NCBI GenBank assembly: GCA_934667505.1
Contig: CAKULY010000003.1
Span: 1-64,000, forward strand
Direction: 5' to 3'
DNA from: an uncultured Treponema sp.
GTDB taxonomy: Bacteria; Spirochaetota; Spirochaetia; Treponematales; Treponemataceae
DNA length: 64,000 bases
In this document: piece by piece, positions 27,611-37,318 of the stretch
Layout: each line of letters begins with the position of its first letter
How positions within the stretch are numbered: the first letter of the stretch is position 1
Program-made: the position numbers and the translations under genes
The notes under the pieces: model-generated
What the model was told of the DNA's origin: nothing
Database searches by the model: none
The model's input: only the letters and a program-made list of their open reading frames with translations

Positions 27611-28504
27611 ATGGTTTTTATTATTGTCGGATTATGTGTCGTGTTGCTTATTCTTATTGTTGCAAACATTCGGATTGTGCCGCAGTCGCAAGCCTATGTT
27701 ATTGAACGCTTAGGCGCTTATTCAAAAACATGGCAAGTAGGGCTTCACGTAAAGCTTCCTTTGATTGATCGAGTCGCGAAAAAGACTTCCTTAAAAGAAG
27801 ATGTTCGGGATTTTCCTCCGCAGCCAGTGATTACAAAAGATAATGTTACAATGCAAATCGATACCGTTGTCTACTGCCAAATAACAGATCCAAAGCTGTA
27901 CACTTACGGTGTGGAAAGTCCTATGAATGCTCTTGAAAATCTTACGGCAACCACCTTAAGAAATATAATAGGCGAGCTTGAGCTTGATGAAACTCTTACA
28001 AGCAGAGATGTAATTAATTCAAAAATGCGTTCAATCCTTGATGAGGCTACAGATCCTTGGGGAATTAAGGTGAACCGTGTTGAAGTAAAAAATATTGAGC
28101 CGCCGCAGGCTATTCGCGAAGCAATGGAAAAACAGATGCGCGCAGAGCGTGAACGTCGCGAGCAAATCCTTATTGCAGAAGGAAAAAAGCAGTCAGAAAT
28201 CTTAATTGCGGAAGGAAAAAAGCAGTCTAAGATTTTGGAAGCGGAAGCAGAAAAAGAAGCGTCAATTCAAAAAGCAAAGGGCGAAGCGGAAGCAATTCTC
28301 GAAGTTCAGCAGGCAAAAGCGCAAGGCTTAAAAATGCTGCGGGAAGCTCAAATTGACGAGGCAACTTTGCGTTTAAGAAGCCTTGAAGCGTTTGAAAAAG
28401 CTGCGGATGGCCAGGCAACAAAAATAATTGTTCCTTCCGATATGCAAAGTCTTGCAGGCATCGTTACAAGCGCAGTGGAAATTGCGAAAGGTGTAAAAAA
28501 ATAA
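27611..28504 (+). CDS. SPFH/band-7 (stomatin-like) protein
   Basis: A membrane-anchored scaffold protein of 297 residues. An N-terminal membrane helix (1-20) is followed by the band-7 domain (about 23-190, QAYVIERLGAYSKTWQVGLH) and a long coiled-coil (about 175-260) rich in Glu/Lys/Ala. The coiled-coil includes a tandem of ILIAEGKKQS, a small internal duplication. AGGAG precedes the start. It forms a unit with nfeD. Confidence 0.93.
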   Translation: MVFIIVGLCVVLLILIVANIRIVPQSQAYVIERLGAYSKTWQVGLHVKLPLIDRVAKKTSLKEDVRDFPPQPVITKDNVTMQIDTVVYCQITDPKLYTYGVESPMNALENLTATTLRNIIGELELDETLTSRDVINSKMRSILDEATDPWGIKVNRVEVKNIEPPQAIREAMEKQMRAERERREQILIAEGKKQSEILIAEGKKQSKILEAEAEKEASIQKAKGEAEAILEVQQAKAQGLKMLREAQIDEATLRLRSLEAFEKAADGQATKIIVPSDMQSLAGIVTSAVEIAKGVKK

Positions 28505-28517
28505 TTGGAGTTTAAGC

Positions 28518-28763
28518 ATGAAAAACGAAAGTAAAAAACTTTATCTTAGTAAAACCGATAAAAAACTTTGCGGAGTATGCGGCGGATTTGCGGAATATTT
28601 TGGACTAGATTCCACGCTTGTCAGGCTTCTTTGGGTCATTTTGGTATTTTGTTTTGGCGGCGGAATTTTAGCTTATATTATTTGCGCAATTGTAATGCCT
28701 CAAAAGCCAGATGCAGAAAAGTCGGAAAAAGTTGAATATAAGGTAGAAGATGCAAACGAATAA
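28518..28763 (+). CDS. PspC-domain small membrane protein
   Basis: 81 residues. The PspC signature LYLSKTDKKLCGVCGGFAEYFG (1-30 region) is followed by one long hydrophobic helix (LVRLLWVILVFCFGGGILAYIIC) and a charged tail. Such proteins are associated with envelope-stress response. It lies 13 bp after the SPFH gene and overlaps the next gene by 14 bp, so all four are likely one transcript. Confidence 0.9.
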   Translation: MKNESKKLYLSKTDKKLCGVCGGFAEYFGLDSTLVRLLWVILVFCFGGGILAYIICAIVMPQKPDAEKSEKVEYKVEDANE

Positions 28764-29292
28764 ACTGACTGTAAATAATAAGGAATACGATCAGATTAAG
28801 CTTCTAGGAAAAGGCAAGGGCGGTTATTCTTACCTGGTTTCAGATGGAAGTAAAAACTATGTCTTAAAGCAGATTCATCATGAGCCGTGCTCGTATTATC
28901 AGTTTGGAAATAAATTAGAATCTGAGCTTAGAGATTACAAACGGCTTAGCGAAGTTGGAATTAGACTTCCAAAGCTTCTTGAAGTTGACAATGCGCAGGA
29001 AAGGCTCTTAAAAGAATATATTGAAGGTCCGACAGTTTTTGACTTAGTAAAAAACGGCTCTCTTCCAGAGCTTTGCATTGAGCAAGTTCGCCAGATGTGT
29101 TCTCTTCTGTATCCTGCAAATATAAACATAGACTATTTTCCTACAAACTTTGTTTTGCAAGAGAATCTTCTATATTATATTGATTACGAATGTAACAATT
29201 ATATGAAGGAGTGGGATTTTGAAAACTGGGGAATAAAATACTGGTCAAAGACAAAAGAGTTTTTAGACTATATTGAGCAGAATAAAAAATAG
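28750..29292 (+). CDS. Small protein-kinase-fold protein
   Basis: 180 residues, shorter than standard kinases. The start resembles a glycine loop (LLGKGKGGYSYLV), followed by VLKQI with the expected lysine. The later NIDYFPTNFVL…YYIDYE resembles a catalytic loop (D…N) and metal-binding Asp of small atypical kinases (RIO/Bud32/LPS-kinase type). Activity is plausible but untested. It overlaps the PspC gene by 14 bp. The substrate is unknown; the context suggests the membrane-stress cluster. Confidence 0.65.
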   Translation: MQTNKLTVNNKEYDQIKLLGKGKGGYSYLVSDGSKNYVLKQIHHEPCSYYQFGNKLESELRDYKRLSEVGIRLPKLLEVDNAQERLLKEYIEGPTVFDLVKNGSLPELCIEQVRQMCSLLYPANINIDYFPTNFVLQENLLYYIDYECNNYMKEWDFENWGIKYWSKTKEFLDYIEQNKK

Positions 29293-29302
29293 CTTGCGCT
29301 CG

Positions 29303-29331
29303 TTGCTTGCGAATATAAAAAATGTTAGACT
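29303..29331 (+). promoter_or_regulatory. Promoter of the EamA gene, leaderless geometry
   Basis: TTGCTT (29303-29308), a 17-nt spacer and TAGACT (29326-29331) end 9 nt before the ATG, with no ribosome site. Confidence 0.5.
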
Positions 29332-29340
29332 AAGCCCACT

Positions 29341-30237
29341 ATGAATAAATCTGCTATCAAAGTACTTGCTTCAGTGGGCTTGCTGCTTACCGCTTCTATT
29401 TGGGGATTTGCGTTTGTTGTTGTAAAGGACAGCCTTGATTATATTGGACCTGTCTGGATGATTGCTTTTAGATTTTCTATAGCGGCAATCGCTTCCGCGT
29501 TGATATATATTAAAAAGTTCAAAAAGCTTACGCCAAAAATTCTTTTGCACGGCGGACTTCTTGGATTATATCTGTTTTTAGCGTATTTTTTTCAGACTAT
29601 AGGGTGCAACTACACGACTGCCGGAAAAAACGCTTTTTTAACAACAATATATGTTTTCTTAGTGCCGCTTTTTTCATGGCCGGTAACAAAAAAAAGACCT
29701 ACCGTGTACGTCTTTTTGTGCGCTTTGCTTTCTATCGTCGGCATTGGTCTTTTAGGCTTGAACTCAAAAGATGCGACGTCTATAAATATTGGGGATATCC
29801 TTACCCTGATTTGCGGAATTTTCTACGCAATCCACATAACTTTTACTGCAAAGTACGATGAAACAGAAGATCCTATTTTGCTTTCTGTTCTTCAATTTGT
29901 ATTTGCCGCGCTTTTCGGCTGGATAGCAGCGCCTTTTGTAGATGGAGCTTTCCCTGTTCAGGGGATAATGAATGCAAAGGTTGTAATTTCAATGCTTTAT
30001 TTAGGAATTCTTTCTACAATGGTCGCATTTACTCTTCAAAATGTCAGCTTAAAATATCTACCTTCGCATTTGGCTTCGCTTTTTCTTTCGTTTGAATCAG
30101 TCTTTGGCGTGTTCTTTGGAATCATGATTTTAAAAGAAGCCTTTACGTTCAGAATGTTTATTGGCTGTCTTTTGATATTTGTTTCGGTGGTGCTTGCCCA
30201 GATGTTGCCCTCGCAAAAAAATTGCAGTCCTAATTAG
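29341..30237 (+). CDS. EamA/DMT-superfamily transporter
   Basis: 298 residues with ten predicted membrane helices arranged as two EamA repeats (about 10-140 and 155-290). The second repeat carries the typical …ILSTMVAFTLQNVSLKYLPSHLASLFLSFE stretch. Members export amino acids or other metabolites; the substrate is unknown. The stop codon TAG forms the first bases of a degenerate palindromic element. Confidence 0.88.
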   Translation: MNKSAIKVLASVGLLLTASIWGFAFVVVKDSLDYIGPVWMIAFRFSIAAIASALIYIKKFKKLTPKILLHGGLLGLYLFLAYFFQTIGCNYTTAGKNAFLTTIYVFLVPLFSWPVTKKRPTVYVFLCALLSIVGIGLLGLNSKDATSINIGDILTLICGIFYAIHITFTAKYDETEDPILLSVLQFVFAALFGWIAAPFVDGAFPVQGIMNAKVVISMLYLGILSTMVAFTLQNVSLKYLPSHLASLFLSFESVFGVFFGIMILKEAFTFRMFIGCLLIFVSVVLAQMLPSQKNCSPN

Positions 30238-30321
30238 CCAAATTTTGATTTTTCAGAAAAACAAAGGCACTGAAAGCGTTTTTCGCATATATTTTTATTT
30301 TACAAATCTCTGCTTTGGGCT
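30235..30321. repeat. Degenerate AGCCCGAA-type element
   Basis: It begins TAGCCAAATTTTGATTTTT and ends CTTTGGGCTTA, with CACTGAAAGCG inside, so it keeps the layout of the family with many changes. Its first TAG is the stop codon of the EamA gene. Confidence 0.5.
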
Positions 30322-30403
30322 TATAATTTGTTTACGGAAATTCAACATCATGCTTTTCTTAAGAGGGTTGCCAAGACAACTTTTTATTATACGGAGGGCA
30401 CAA

Positions 30404-33400
30404 ATGAAACGATTTCTTTGTTTATGCTTTTCAATTTTATTTTTATCAGTATTTTCTTGTAAAATTGATGGAATTGAAGAAAAATCTGATTCAAAATACG
30501 GCTCGCTTACTACTTTAAAACTAGAGCTAAACCAAAAATCTAAAAATCAGAATGAACGTTCTCTTTACATTCCTGAAATTATAAAAGCAACTGTAACCGT
30601 CAGTGGATACGGAATGGAAGATATAAGCGCAGAGGTAGCTGTTAGTGAAGGCAAAAGCAACTCTGTAAAAATTGAAGGAATTCCTGTTGGCAAGAACCGT
30701 GCTGTAAGCGTTCAGGCACTTTGCACAAATGATAACGTGCTTTCAAAAATTGAAGGCGTTGTTATGTATGCTGTAACGGATATAAATTCTGGCGATAATT
30801 CCATAAACGTAAACTGGGCTTCTTCTGCGGTCGGCTCGGTTTATTCTAATCTTATAAAAGAAAATTATGATGTCTCAAAGCTTGAAAAATCTTCTGTTGA
30901 GGCGCTTGTTCCGCCTAGCACACACGCAGCTCTTATTGATACAAAGCAGATTGCAAGAGATATAAAAGAAGGTCTTGCTGCTCCTCAAAGTACAGAAAAG
31001 TATATATTAAAATCTGGAAAAGTTACATTTTCCACAGCAAAAGCTGATTCCGACGTAAAAATTCAGGTCTGCGATCCTGTCTCAAAGTCTGTTGCACAGT
31101 CAACAGGCGAAACTCAGACTATAGAAAACGTTGCGCCTGGAACCTGGAATTTTTATGTAATCAAAAATGAATCTATTGTCTATAAAAAATCTGTTACGCT
31201 AAAAAGCGGCGAAACGTTGGATTTGGGCATTATAAGTTTTGAAAAATCTCTTGGACAGAATCATCCGGATGAGGGAAAATATTCTCCAGTTGCACAGACT
31301 ACTTGGGCAAGTGAAACTTTCTCTTTGGGCTCTGAAATTGACGCGGATGGAAACGGAACATTTGCGGTTTATTCAAAGAATGCCACAAAGATTCTTCTGG
31401 AACTTTATAATATTGCCTACGGAGAAGAAGCTGCTTACGACTACTGGATGGAAAAAGGCAGCGATGACATTTGGCGTGCAAAAATCAATGGAATTACGAG
31501 CGGCACTTTGTATGCGTTCCGCTCTTGGGGACCAAACTGGACTTTTGACGAAAAATGGGAACGTGGCGGAAGCTCTGCCGGTTTTGTTGCAGATTTTGAC
31601 GCCGCAGGAAACCGCTTTAATCCGAATAAAGTTCTGTTCGATCCATATTCAAAGGAAATCAGTCACGACAAGTCAAATCCGACTGCGCTTGGCAAGATGA
31701 ACGGTGGAATGTACGGAACTGGCGAGGAAGTTTTTGAAGGTGCGGCACGTAGAAACTTTGACACTGGCATTTATGCCTCAAAATCAGTTGTTGTAAAAGA
31801 CAGTACAAGTTTTGGCACAAGACCAAAAATTCCACAGGAAAAGGCGATTATTTACGAGGCGCACGCACGCGGAATTACAAAACATTCTTCTTCTGCACAA
31901 CTTTCTTCTATATTAAATGGTTTTTACGGCTTTGACGGCGTTGTAAATATTCCAGCTGAATATCAGGGAACATACAAGGGAGCCGGAATGTTGGCGCCTT
32001 ACCTTAAAGCATTGGGCGTGAACACAATCGAGCTTTTGCCTGTGCAAGAAAGCGACAACGACGCAAACCCGGACGATGCTCCGGGCGGAAACTATTGGGC
32101 ATACATGACTTACGGCTACTTTGCGCCGGACAGACGTTATTCAAGCGATAAATCTTATGGCGGCCCAACGCGCGAATTCAAGGAGATGGTAAAGGCGTTC
32201 CACGATGAAGGAATGGAAGTTTACCTTGATGTTGTATTCAACCATTCAGGCGAAGGCGGAACTTGGTACGGTGAAAAAGACAGTTATCAGACTGCCGAGC
32301 TTACATTTATGCGCGGCTTTGACAACAGCACATATTATTCGCTTGTTCAGGACAACGTTGGCGGTTACTGGGAAACTACTGGTTGCGGAAACAACTTGCA
32401 GTGCGATAATCCTGTAGTCCGTAAGTTCATTTTGGATTCACTTGCTTATTGGATTGACGAAATGGGCGTTGACGGCTACCGCTTCGACTTGGCAACAGTT
32501 TTGGGAAGAGAAAAGAATTCGTCTGGCAACTGGGATTACAATGTTGAATCCCAGACTTTAAAAGATATTGTTGCTCTTGGTGTTGAAAATGATGTTGAAA
32601 TGATTGCGGAAAGCTGGGATTGTGGAAGCAACAGCTATCAGGTTGGAAACTTTCCTGAAGGTTGGGGTGGCTGGAACGGACGTTTCCGCGATTCAATCCG
32701 TTCGTATGTTGGAAAAGGTGAAAGAGGTTTGTTGAACAATTATATCAACGGAGATTACGGCAACTTCAACAAAGAGGGCGGCCCGCATAAGTCTGTGAAC
32801 TTTGTGGTTGCTCACGATGGATTTACTCTTGCAGATTTGTGCAGCTATCAAGGTGCAGGAAATGCGATGAACAGCACTTTGACTTGGCCATTTGGACCAA
32901 GCGATGGCGGTAACGGCGACACCAATACGCTAGGTTTCGGAACAGCTCCTGAAAACAAACGCCAGGCAGCCCGAAACTACATTGCAATCCAGATGATAAG
33001 CCGCGGAGTTCCGATGATTGTCTGGGGCGACGAGTTCGGCAGAACGCAGAACGGAAACAACAATCCTTACAACATAGATAGCGTTGCAACTTGGAGCAAC
33101 TACAACATGATAAACACTTCTTCTCCTCATCTTGTTGCAACTGGCGGAGACGGTGCTTACCACAACAACTTTGGAGAATTTGGAAACAAAGCAAACGTAA
33201 ACGGCAACTTTAAGTTCATGAACTATATGCTAAAGCTGCGTGCAAGTGAGCCGGCATTCCAGCAGGCAAATTACAGCGTTACGTATGACTTTAAGAAAGA
33301 GGACGGCGTTAATACATTGTCGGACGGTGACCGCTGCGTCTGGATTCGCATAAACGGAAGCACAGTTTCCGGCGGAAGCGACTACCTTGTGTTCATGAAT

Positions 33401-33625
33401 ATGTATACAGATAAAGTTTCTTACACGATTCCAGCTCCTGCTGCTGATAGCAAATGGACTCGCATCGCGGATACTTCTTCTTGGGCAGAAACAAGTTTTA
33501 ACTGCTGGGATGAAACTGACACTTCTTGCGTTTACACGGCTGCGGACTCGTACGGTGTAAATCCTTGGTCAGTTGTAATCTTAAAGATGGTGGGGGGGGC
33601 AGACAGAATTCACTGTAACTCTTGA
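30404..33625 (+). CDS. Secreted isoamylase/pullulanase-type GH13 lipoprotein
   Basis: A predicted surface debranching enzyme. I start at the ATG at 30404 (1073 residues), which has GGAGG ahead; the frame is open back to 30179. A lipoprotein signal ends at C19 (LFLSVFSC). Residues about 25-280 form the N-terminal module shared with the lipoproteins at 54141, 57143 and 60721. A CBM48-like domain and GH13 barrel follow: DVVFNHS (about 608), GYRFDLA (about 695), IAESWD (about 735), [11 protein letters not shown] (about 802). It lacks the YNWGYDP mark of type I pullulanase and resembles GlgX. The C-terminus runs through a G8 tract into a foreign rplL fragment, so the last residues (about [10 protein letters not shown]) are probably not native. 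Confidence 0.88.
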   Translation: MKRFLCLCFSILFLSVFSCKIDGIEEKSDSKYGSLTTLKLELNQKSKNQNERSLYIPEIIKATVTVSGYGMEDISAEVAVSEGKSNSVKIEGIPVGKNRAVSVQALCTNDNVLSKIEGVVMYAVTDINSGDNSINVNWASSAVGSVYSNLIKENYDVSKLEKSSVEALVPPSTHAALIDTKQIARDIKEGLAAPQSTEKYILKSGKVTFSTAKADSDVKIQVCDPVSKSVAQSTGETQTIENVAPGTWNFYVIKNESIVYKKSVTLKSGETLDLGIISFEKSLGQNHPDEGKYSPVAQTTWASETFSLGSEIDADGNGTFAVYSKNATKILLELYNIAYGEEAAYDYWMEKGSDDIWRAKINGITSGTLYAFRSWGPNWTFDEKWERGGSSAGFVADFDAAGNRFNPNKVLFDPYSKEISHDKSNPTALGKMNGGMYGTGEEVFEGAARRNFDTGIYASKSVVVKDSTSFGTRPKIPQEKAIIYEAHARGITKHSSSAQLSSILNGFYGFDGVVNIPAEYQGTYKGAGMLAPYLKALGVNTIELLPVQESDNDANPDDAPGGNYWAYMTYGYFAPDRRYSSDKSYGGPTREFKEMVKAFHDEGMEVYLDVVFNHSGEGGTWYGEKDSYQTAELTFMRGFDNSTYYSLVQDNVGGYWETTGCGNNLQCDNPVVRKFILDSLAYWIDEMGVDGYRFDLATVLGREKNSSGNWDYNVESQTLKDIVALGVENDVEMIAESWDCGSNSYQVGNFPEGWGGWNGRFRDSIRSYVGKGERGLLNNYINGDYGNFNKEGGPHKSVNFVVAHDGFTLADLCSYQGAGNAMNSTLTWPFGPSDGGNGDTNTLGFGTAPENKRQAARNYIAIQMISRGVPMIVWGDEFGRTQNGNNNPYNIDSVATWSNYNMINTSSPHLVATGGDGAYHNNFGEFGNKANVNGNFKFMNYMLKLRASEPAFQQANYSVTYDFKKEDGVNTLSDGDRCVWIRINGSTVSGGSDYLVFMNMYTDKVSYTIPAPAADSKWTRIADTSSWAETSFNCWDETDTSCVYTAADSYGVNPWSVVILKMVGGADRIHCNS

Positions 33626-33815
33626 TAGCTTTGATGCTGCTAAAAAGATTCCTGTTATCAAAGTTGTTCGCGAAATCACAGGACTTGGTCTTGGAGAAGC
33701 AAAAGCTTTGGTTGAAGGTGCTCCAAAAGAAGTTAAAGCTGGTGTAAGCAAGGCTGATGCCGATGCTATGATTGCTAAGATTACAGAAGCTGGTGGTAAG
33801 GCTTCAAAGAAATAG
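33600..33815 (+). pseudogene. rplL: Fragment of ribosomal protein L7/L12 gene (C-terminal domain)
   Basis: In the frame starting at 33600 the sequence reads about 71 residues of the L7/L12 C-terminal domain: [20 protein letters not shown], then [20 protein letters not shown], then [16 protein letters not shown] and a Lys-rich end with TAG at 33813. There is no start codon: an in-frame TAA lies at 33582 and only a G8 tract separates it from the pullulanase reading frame. The N-terminal dimerisation domain and hinge are missing, and no rplJ or rpoB lies beside it. The coding part shows no decay. Removing one G from the tract would fuse it in frame to the pullulanase. Confidence 0.88.
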
Positions 33816-33938
33816 GTCATTTTTAAAATTATCTTCATCTTAGTGTATTCTGTAAAATTTGGCTTTCAACCTGATAAACTTTTTTAAAAACAAGTTTAGT
33901 TTTGCTGGAATGGATATTCTTTTGCTAATGTTTAACCA

Positions 33939-33967
33939 TTCCATAAGTAAAAAAAATCTGCTAAAGT
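33939..33967 (+). promoter_or_regulatory. Promoter of the SH3 lipoprotein gene, leaderless geometry
   Basis: TTCCAT (33939-33944), a 17-nt spacer and TAAAGT (33962-33967) end 6 nt before the ATG. Confidence 0.5.
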
Positions 33968-33973
33968 ATTTGT

Positions 33974-35362
33974 ATGCGAAAACTTAAACTTGTTTTTATT
34001 TTGTTAGCTTGCGCGGCTTTTTGTTTTTCTTCTTGTTCAAAAGTAAAAGGATACGGCGTTCTTCTTTGGAATCTTCCGGAAAACAAACTTTGCGATGGCG
34101 ACGTTGTTCCTGTATACATAAAATCTAATATAACTCAGCAGTATGTAATTGGCTGCTCTGATGGCATGATAGAAATTCCTTTGTGGCAGCTGTCTGAGCC
34201 GGTTGGCAAGCGCAAGGCGAAAAAACTTTCTGCAGGACTCTACTCAGAATATAAAAACACCTATGCTTCCGTCGCTGCAGATGGACTTCCGATGCGTTCA
34301 GAGCCTGTTAATTCTGCAAAGCAGGTATACAGATTGCGCAAAGGCGAAGTCATAAAAATTCTTTACAAGGTTACTGGCCAGCCGCCTATGACAGGTGGAA
34401 AGCCTCTTGAAGGTTCTTGGTTTAAAGTCCTTACTTCGGATGGAACTCAAGGCTGCTGCTTTAGTTATAATTTGCGTTTGTTCAAAACGGACAAAGACGG
34501 CAACAGAATTGGAAACGAAAATAAAGAGGAAGTTGAAAATACAAACGCAGATTTTGACCAGCTTCTGCTTCAAATTTGGTATCCGGATTCCTACAAGTCA
34601 ATGATTGATTCTGGCAGAGTCGAGCCGTCAAAAATTAATCTTTCTTATAATTTCCATTTGGATGAAGATTCAAAAATGCTTTTGTTTACGATGCCTGGAA
34701 TTTCAGAGAAATGGAATTACAATGGCGCTGAATTAACCGGGGCAAACGCTTATAAGCTTGCAGATATTCCAATTGTCGTTACCGTTCGCAGGCAGGATTT
34801 TATTGTTGTTCGCTATACCGGTCCTAGCGGAAAACCTGAAGATTTTAACTTTGTCACAATCGATGCTGATATAAATGAAATTATTGCGCAGGAACTTGAA
34901 CGCCGCGAGAAACAGTATGAGCAAGTTTATATGTTCGGCCCGAAATTCCACAGCGAAAGCTATGGAACTTTGGTTCTTTCTGAAGACCATGCTTTTACTT
35001 GGCAGAATAAAAGGCTTTTGGTTCCGTCTGTTCTTTCTTCTTCGGCAAAGAACCGCGGCGCAGTAAAGGTAAAGTACTTTATTTCTAAAGCGTTGTCGCA
35101 AGTTTATGACGGAGTTCTTACATTTGAATTCGATGGAATGCAAAAAGAAGTGAACTTCCTTTACAAAATTGAAGAAAACGGACTTAGGTTTGAGGATGCC
35201 ACTGGCGCATTAATCGACGATTCTACCCTAAAAGAACGCGCTTTAAGTCCGCTAGTCATCTTCTTTGGAAGAGTTGAAGATTACAGTGAAAACAAGACTT
35301 TAGAAAATAAAAATCAAAGCGAAAATTTTTCAGGTCTTGAAAGAGTAGAATCTGATTTATAG
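33974..35362 (+). CDS. Lipoprotein with a bacterial SH3 domain
   Basis: 462 residues with a lipoprotein signal ending at C21 (AAFCFSSC). An SH3b-like segment (about 95-165) contains GLPMRSEPVNSAKQVYRLRKGEVIKILYKV and SWFKVLTSDGTQGCC, the usual layout of cell-wall or peptide-binding SH3 domains. The remaining about 290 residues are not recognised. The next gene, an ABC-F ATPase, starts 7 bp after the stop, so the two are probably co-transcribed although no shared role is known. Confidence 0.8.
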   Translation: MRKLKLVFILLACAAFCFSSCSKVKGYGVLLWNLPENKLCDGDVVPVYIKSNITQQYVIGCSDGMIEIPLWQLSEPVGKRKAKKLSAGLYSEYKNTYASVAADGLPMRSEPVNSAKQVYRLRKGEVIKILYKVTGQPPMTGGKPLEGSWFKVLTSDGTQGCCFSYNLRLFKTDKDGNRIGNENKEEVENTNADFDQLLLQIWYPDSYKSMIDSGRVEPSKINLSYNFHLDEDSKMLLFTMPGISEKWNYNGAELTGANAYKLADIPIVVTVRRQDFIVVRYTGPSGKPEDFNFVTIDADINEIIAQELERREKQYEQVYMFGPKFHSESYGTLVLSEDHAFTWQNKRLLVPSVLSSSAKNRGAVKVKYFISKALSQVYDGVLTFEFDGMQKEVNFLYKIEENGLRFEDATGALIDDSTLKERALSPLVIFFGRVEDYSENKTLENKNQSENFSGLERVESDL

Positions 35363-35369
35363 GACGATT

Positions 35370-37304
35370 ATGGCATTTGTGCAGTTTAGCCAAGTTTCTT
35401 TGGCTTTTGGTGATAGAGATATTCTTAAAAATGTTAGCGTCATGCTTTCTTCTGGTTCAAAGGCTGCTTTAACAGGAGCTAACGGTGCTGGAAAATCTAC
35501 TCTCATAAAAGTTATGGCAGGGCTGGTAAAGCCTGACAGCGGAAACAGGGTTTGCCAAAAAGGGTGCAGAATTGCGTATCTTCCGCAGAGCGGACTTACC
35601 CATAATGGATGCACTTTGCGACAAGAAGTGGATAAGGCCTTTGAATTCGGCTATAAGCTGCAAGATGAAATTGATGAAATTGGCGAAAAGCTCCGCACCG
35701 GGCAAGGCAATACTCAGTCCTTGCTGGAACAGCAAAGCGACCTTATAACAAAGCTTGAAGAATCTGGCTGGCATCGGCGCGAAGCTACAGCAGAAAGTGT
35801 TTTGTTAGGACTCGGTTTTTCTAAAGAAGATTTCGAAAGTCAAACTGAAGAGTTCAGCGGCGGCTGGCAAATGCGAATTGCCCTGGCAAAGGCTTTGATG
35901 CAGAACCCGGATATTCTTCTTTTGGACGAACCTACAAACTATCTTGATTTGGAAGCCCGCTCCTGGCTTGAATCTTTTCTTTTAAACTTCAAAGGCGGTT
36001 TTCTCCTTGTAAGCCACGACCGTTATTTTTTAGACGTTACAGTGAACGAAGTTTACGAACTTTTTGGTGGCGACTTAAAACGCTATAAGGGAAATTTTTC
36101 GCATTACGAACAAATCCGCGAAGTTGAACTAAAAACTTTAATTGCAGAATACGAAAAACAGCAGGATGAAATCGCAAAGCTTCAAGATTTTATCAGGCGG
36201 TTTGGTGTTCAGGCAACAAAGGCTGCGCAGGCTCAAGACCGCCAGAAGCAGCTGGATAAAATTCTTGAAAAAAAGATAGAAATTCCAGAAAGTCTAAAAA
36301 AAATACACTTTAGTTTTCCTCCAGCTCCGCACGCGGGCAAGCTGGTTCTTCGCTTAAATGGCGTTTCAAAGTCTTATGACAATAACCGCAAAGTAATTGA
36401 TTCCTTAAATCTTGTTCTTGAAAATGGAGAGCGTCTTGTTGTTGCCGGCAGAAACGGTGCAGGCAAGTCAACCTTGCTTAGAATTATCGCCGGTCAGGAT
36501 AAAGACTTTGAAGGCGAAATTATTCCTGGCGCAGGAGTGAAAATAGGATATTTTAGTCAAGACAACGCAGAAACTATAAAGGGCAGCGAATCTGTTTTAG
36601 ATTATATAGAATCTCGGGCGCCTACAGAACTTGTTCCTAAAGTTCGCGATATGCTTGGTTCATTTTTGTTTAGGGGCGATGATGTTTTTAAAAGTCTTGA
36701 TGTTTTAAGCGGGGGCGAAAAGTCTAGAATCGCGCTTTTGCAGCTTTTGTTGAGTCCAAACAATCTTTTAGTTCTCGATGAGCCTACAAACCACTTGGAT
36801 ATGCATTCAAAAGATGTTTTAATGAATGCGCTGAAGGATTTCGGAGGAACTTTGGTTTTTGTAAGTCACGACAGGGGCTTTATTGAAGGGCTTGCAACAA
36901 AAGTCCTGGAATTAACGCCAGGCAAGCACAGGGAATTTCCTGGAGACTATTTTTACTATCAGCAGAGGCTTGCCGCTGAGCAGGAAGGTCTTGTTCCTTT
37001 GGAAAATGCAAAAGATTTGCAAAATGCAGAAGTTGAAAGTCATTCTGCAGGTAGAATTTCCTGGGAAGAACAAAAAAGACTTGATTCTGAAAAAAGAAAG
37101 ATTGAAAGAGCGATTGAAAAAATTGAGCAGGAAATTTCTTTGGCAGAAGAAAAAAAGGCTTCTCTTGAGCTAAAAATGTCTAATCCTGAAGTTTATTCTA
37201 ACGGAGAAAAAGCAAAGCTAGTTCAAAAAGAAATAGATGAATTGTCTCAAAAAATTGAGCAGCTGAATGTTCAGTGGGAAGAGGCAATGGAAAAACTTGG
37301 ATAA
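35370..37304 (+). CDS. ABC-F family ATPase
   Basis: A soluble tandem ABC ATPase of the ribosome-acting ABC-F group, 644 residues and no membrane segments. Walker A motifs are GANGAGKST (about 36-44) and GRNGAGKST (about 360). Signatures are FSGGWQMRIA and LSGGEKSRIA, and the Walker B/switch stretches are LLLDEPTNYLDL…VSHDRYF and LVLDEPTNHLD…VSHDRGF. A linker of about 80 residues joins the two halves, and a C-terminal coiled-coil (about 565-640) resembles Uup-type tails. It overlaps the long galE frame but not the preferred galE start. Confidence 0.93.
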   Translation: MAFVQFSQVSLAFGDRDILKNVSVMLSSGSKAALTGANGAGKSTLIKVMAGLVKPDSGNRVCQKGCRIAYLPQSGLTHNGCTLRQEVDKAFEFGYKLQDEIDEIGEKLRTGQGNTQSLLEQQSDLITKLEESGWHRREATAESVLLGLGFSKEDFESQTEEFSGGWQMRIALAKALMQNPDILLLDEPTNYLDLEARSWLESFLLNFKGGFLLVSHDRYFLDVTVNEVYELFGGDLKRYKGNFSHYEQIREVELKTLIAEYEKQQDEIAKLQDFIRRFGVQATKAAQAQDRQKQLDKILEKKIEIPESLKKIHFSFPPAPHAGKLVLRLNGVSKSYDNNRKVIDSLNLVLENGERLVVAGRNGAGKSTLLRIIAGQDKDFEGEIIPGAGVKIGYFSQDNAETIKGSESVLDYIESRAPTELVPKVRDMLGSFLFRGDDVFKSLDVLSGGEKSRIALLQLLLSPNNLLVLDEPTNHLDMHSKDVLMNALKDFGGTLVFVSHDRGFIEGLATKVLELTPGKHREFPGDYFYYQQRLAAEQEGLVPLENAKDLQNAEVESHSAGRISWEEQKRLDSEKRKIERAIEKIEQEISLAEEKKASLELKMSNPEVYSNGEKAKLVQKEIDELSQKIEQLNVQWEEAMEKLG

Positions 37305-37318
37305 AATCGAGGTGGAAT

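Noticed and set aside
30179..30403. Upstream extension of the isoamylase lipoprotein reading frame
   Set aside because: It overlaps the end of the EamA gene and a repeat, while a GGAGG site and a proper lipoprotein signal begin at 30404.
37274..37318. Upstream extension of galE into the ABC-F gene
   Set aside because: The Rossmann motif must be close to the N-terminus, and GAGGTGGA precedes the ATG at 37319.
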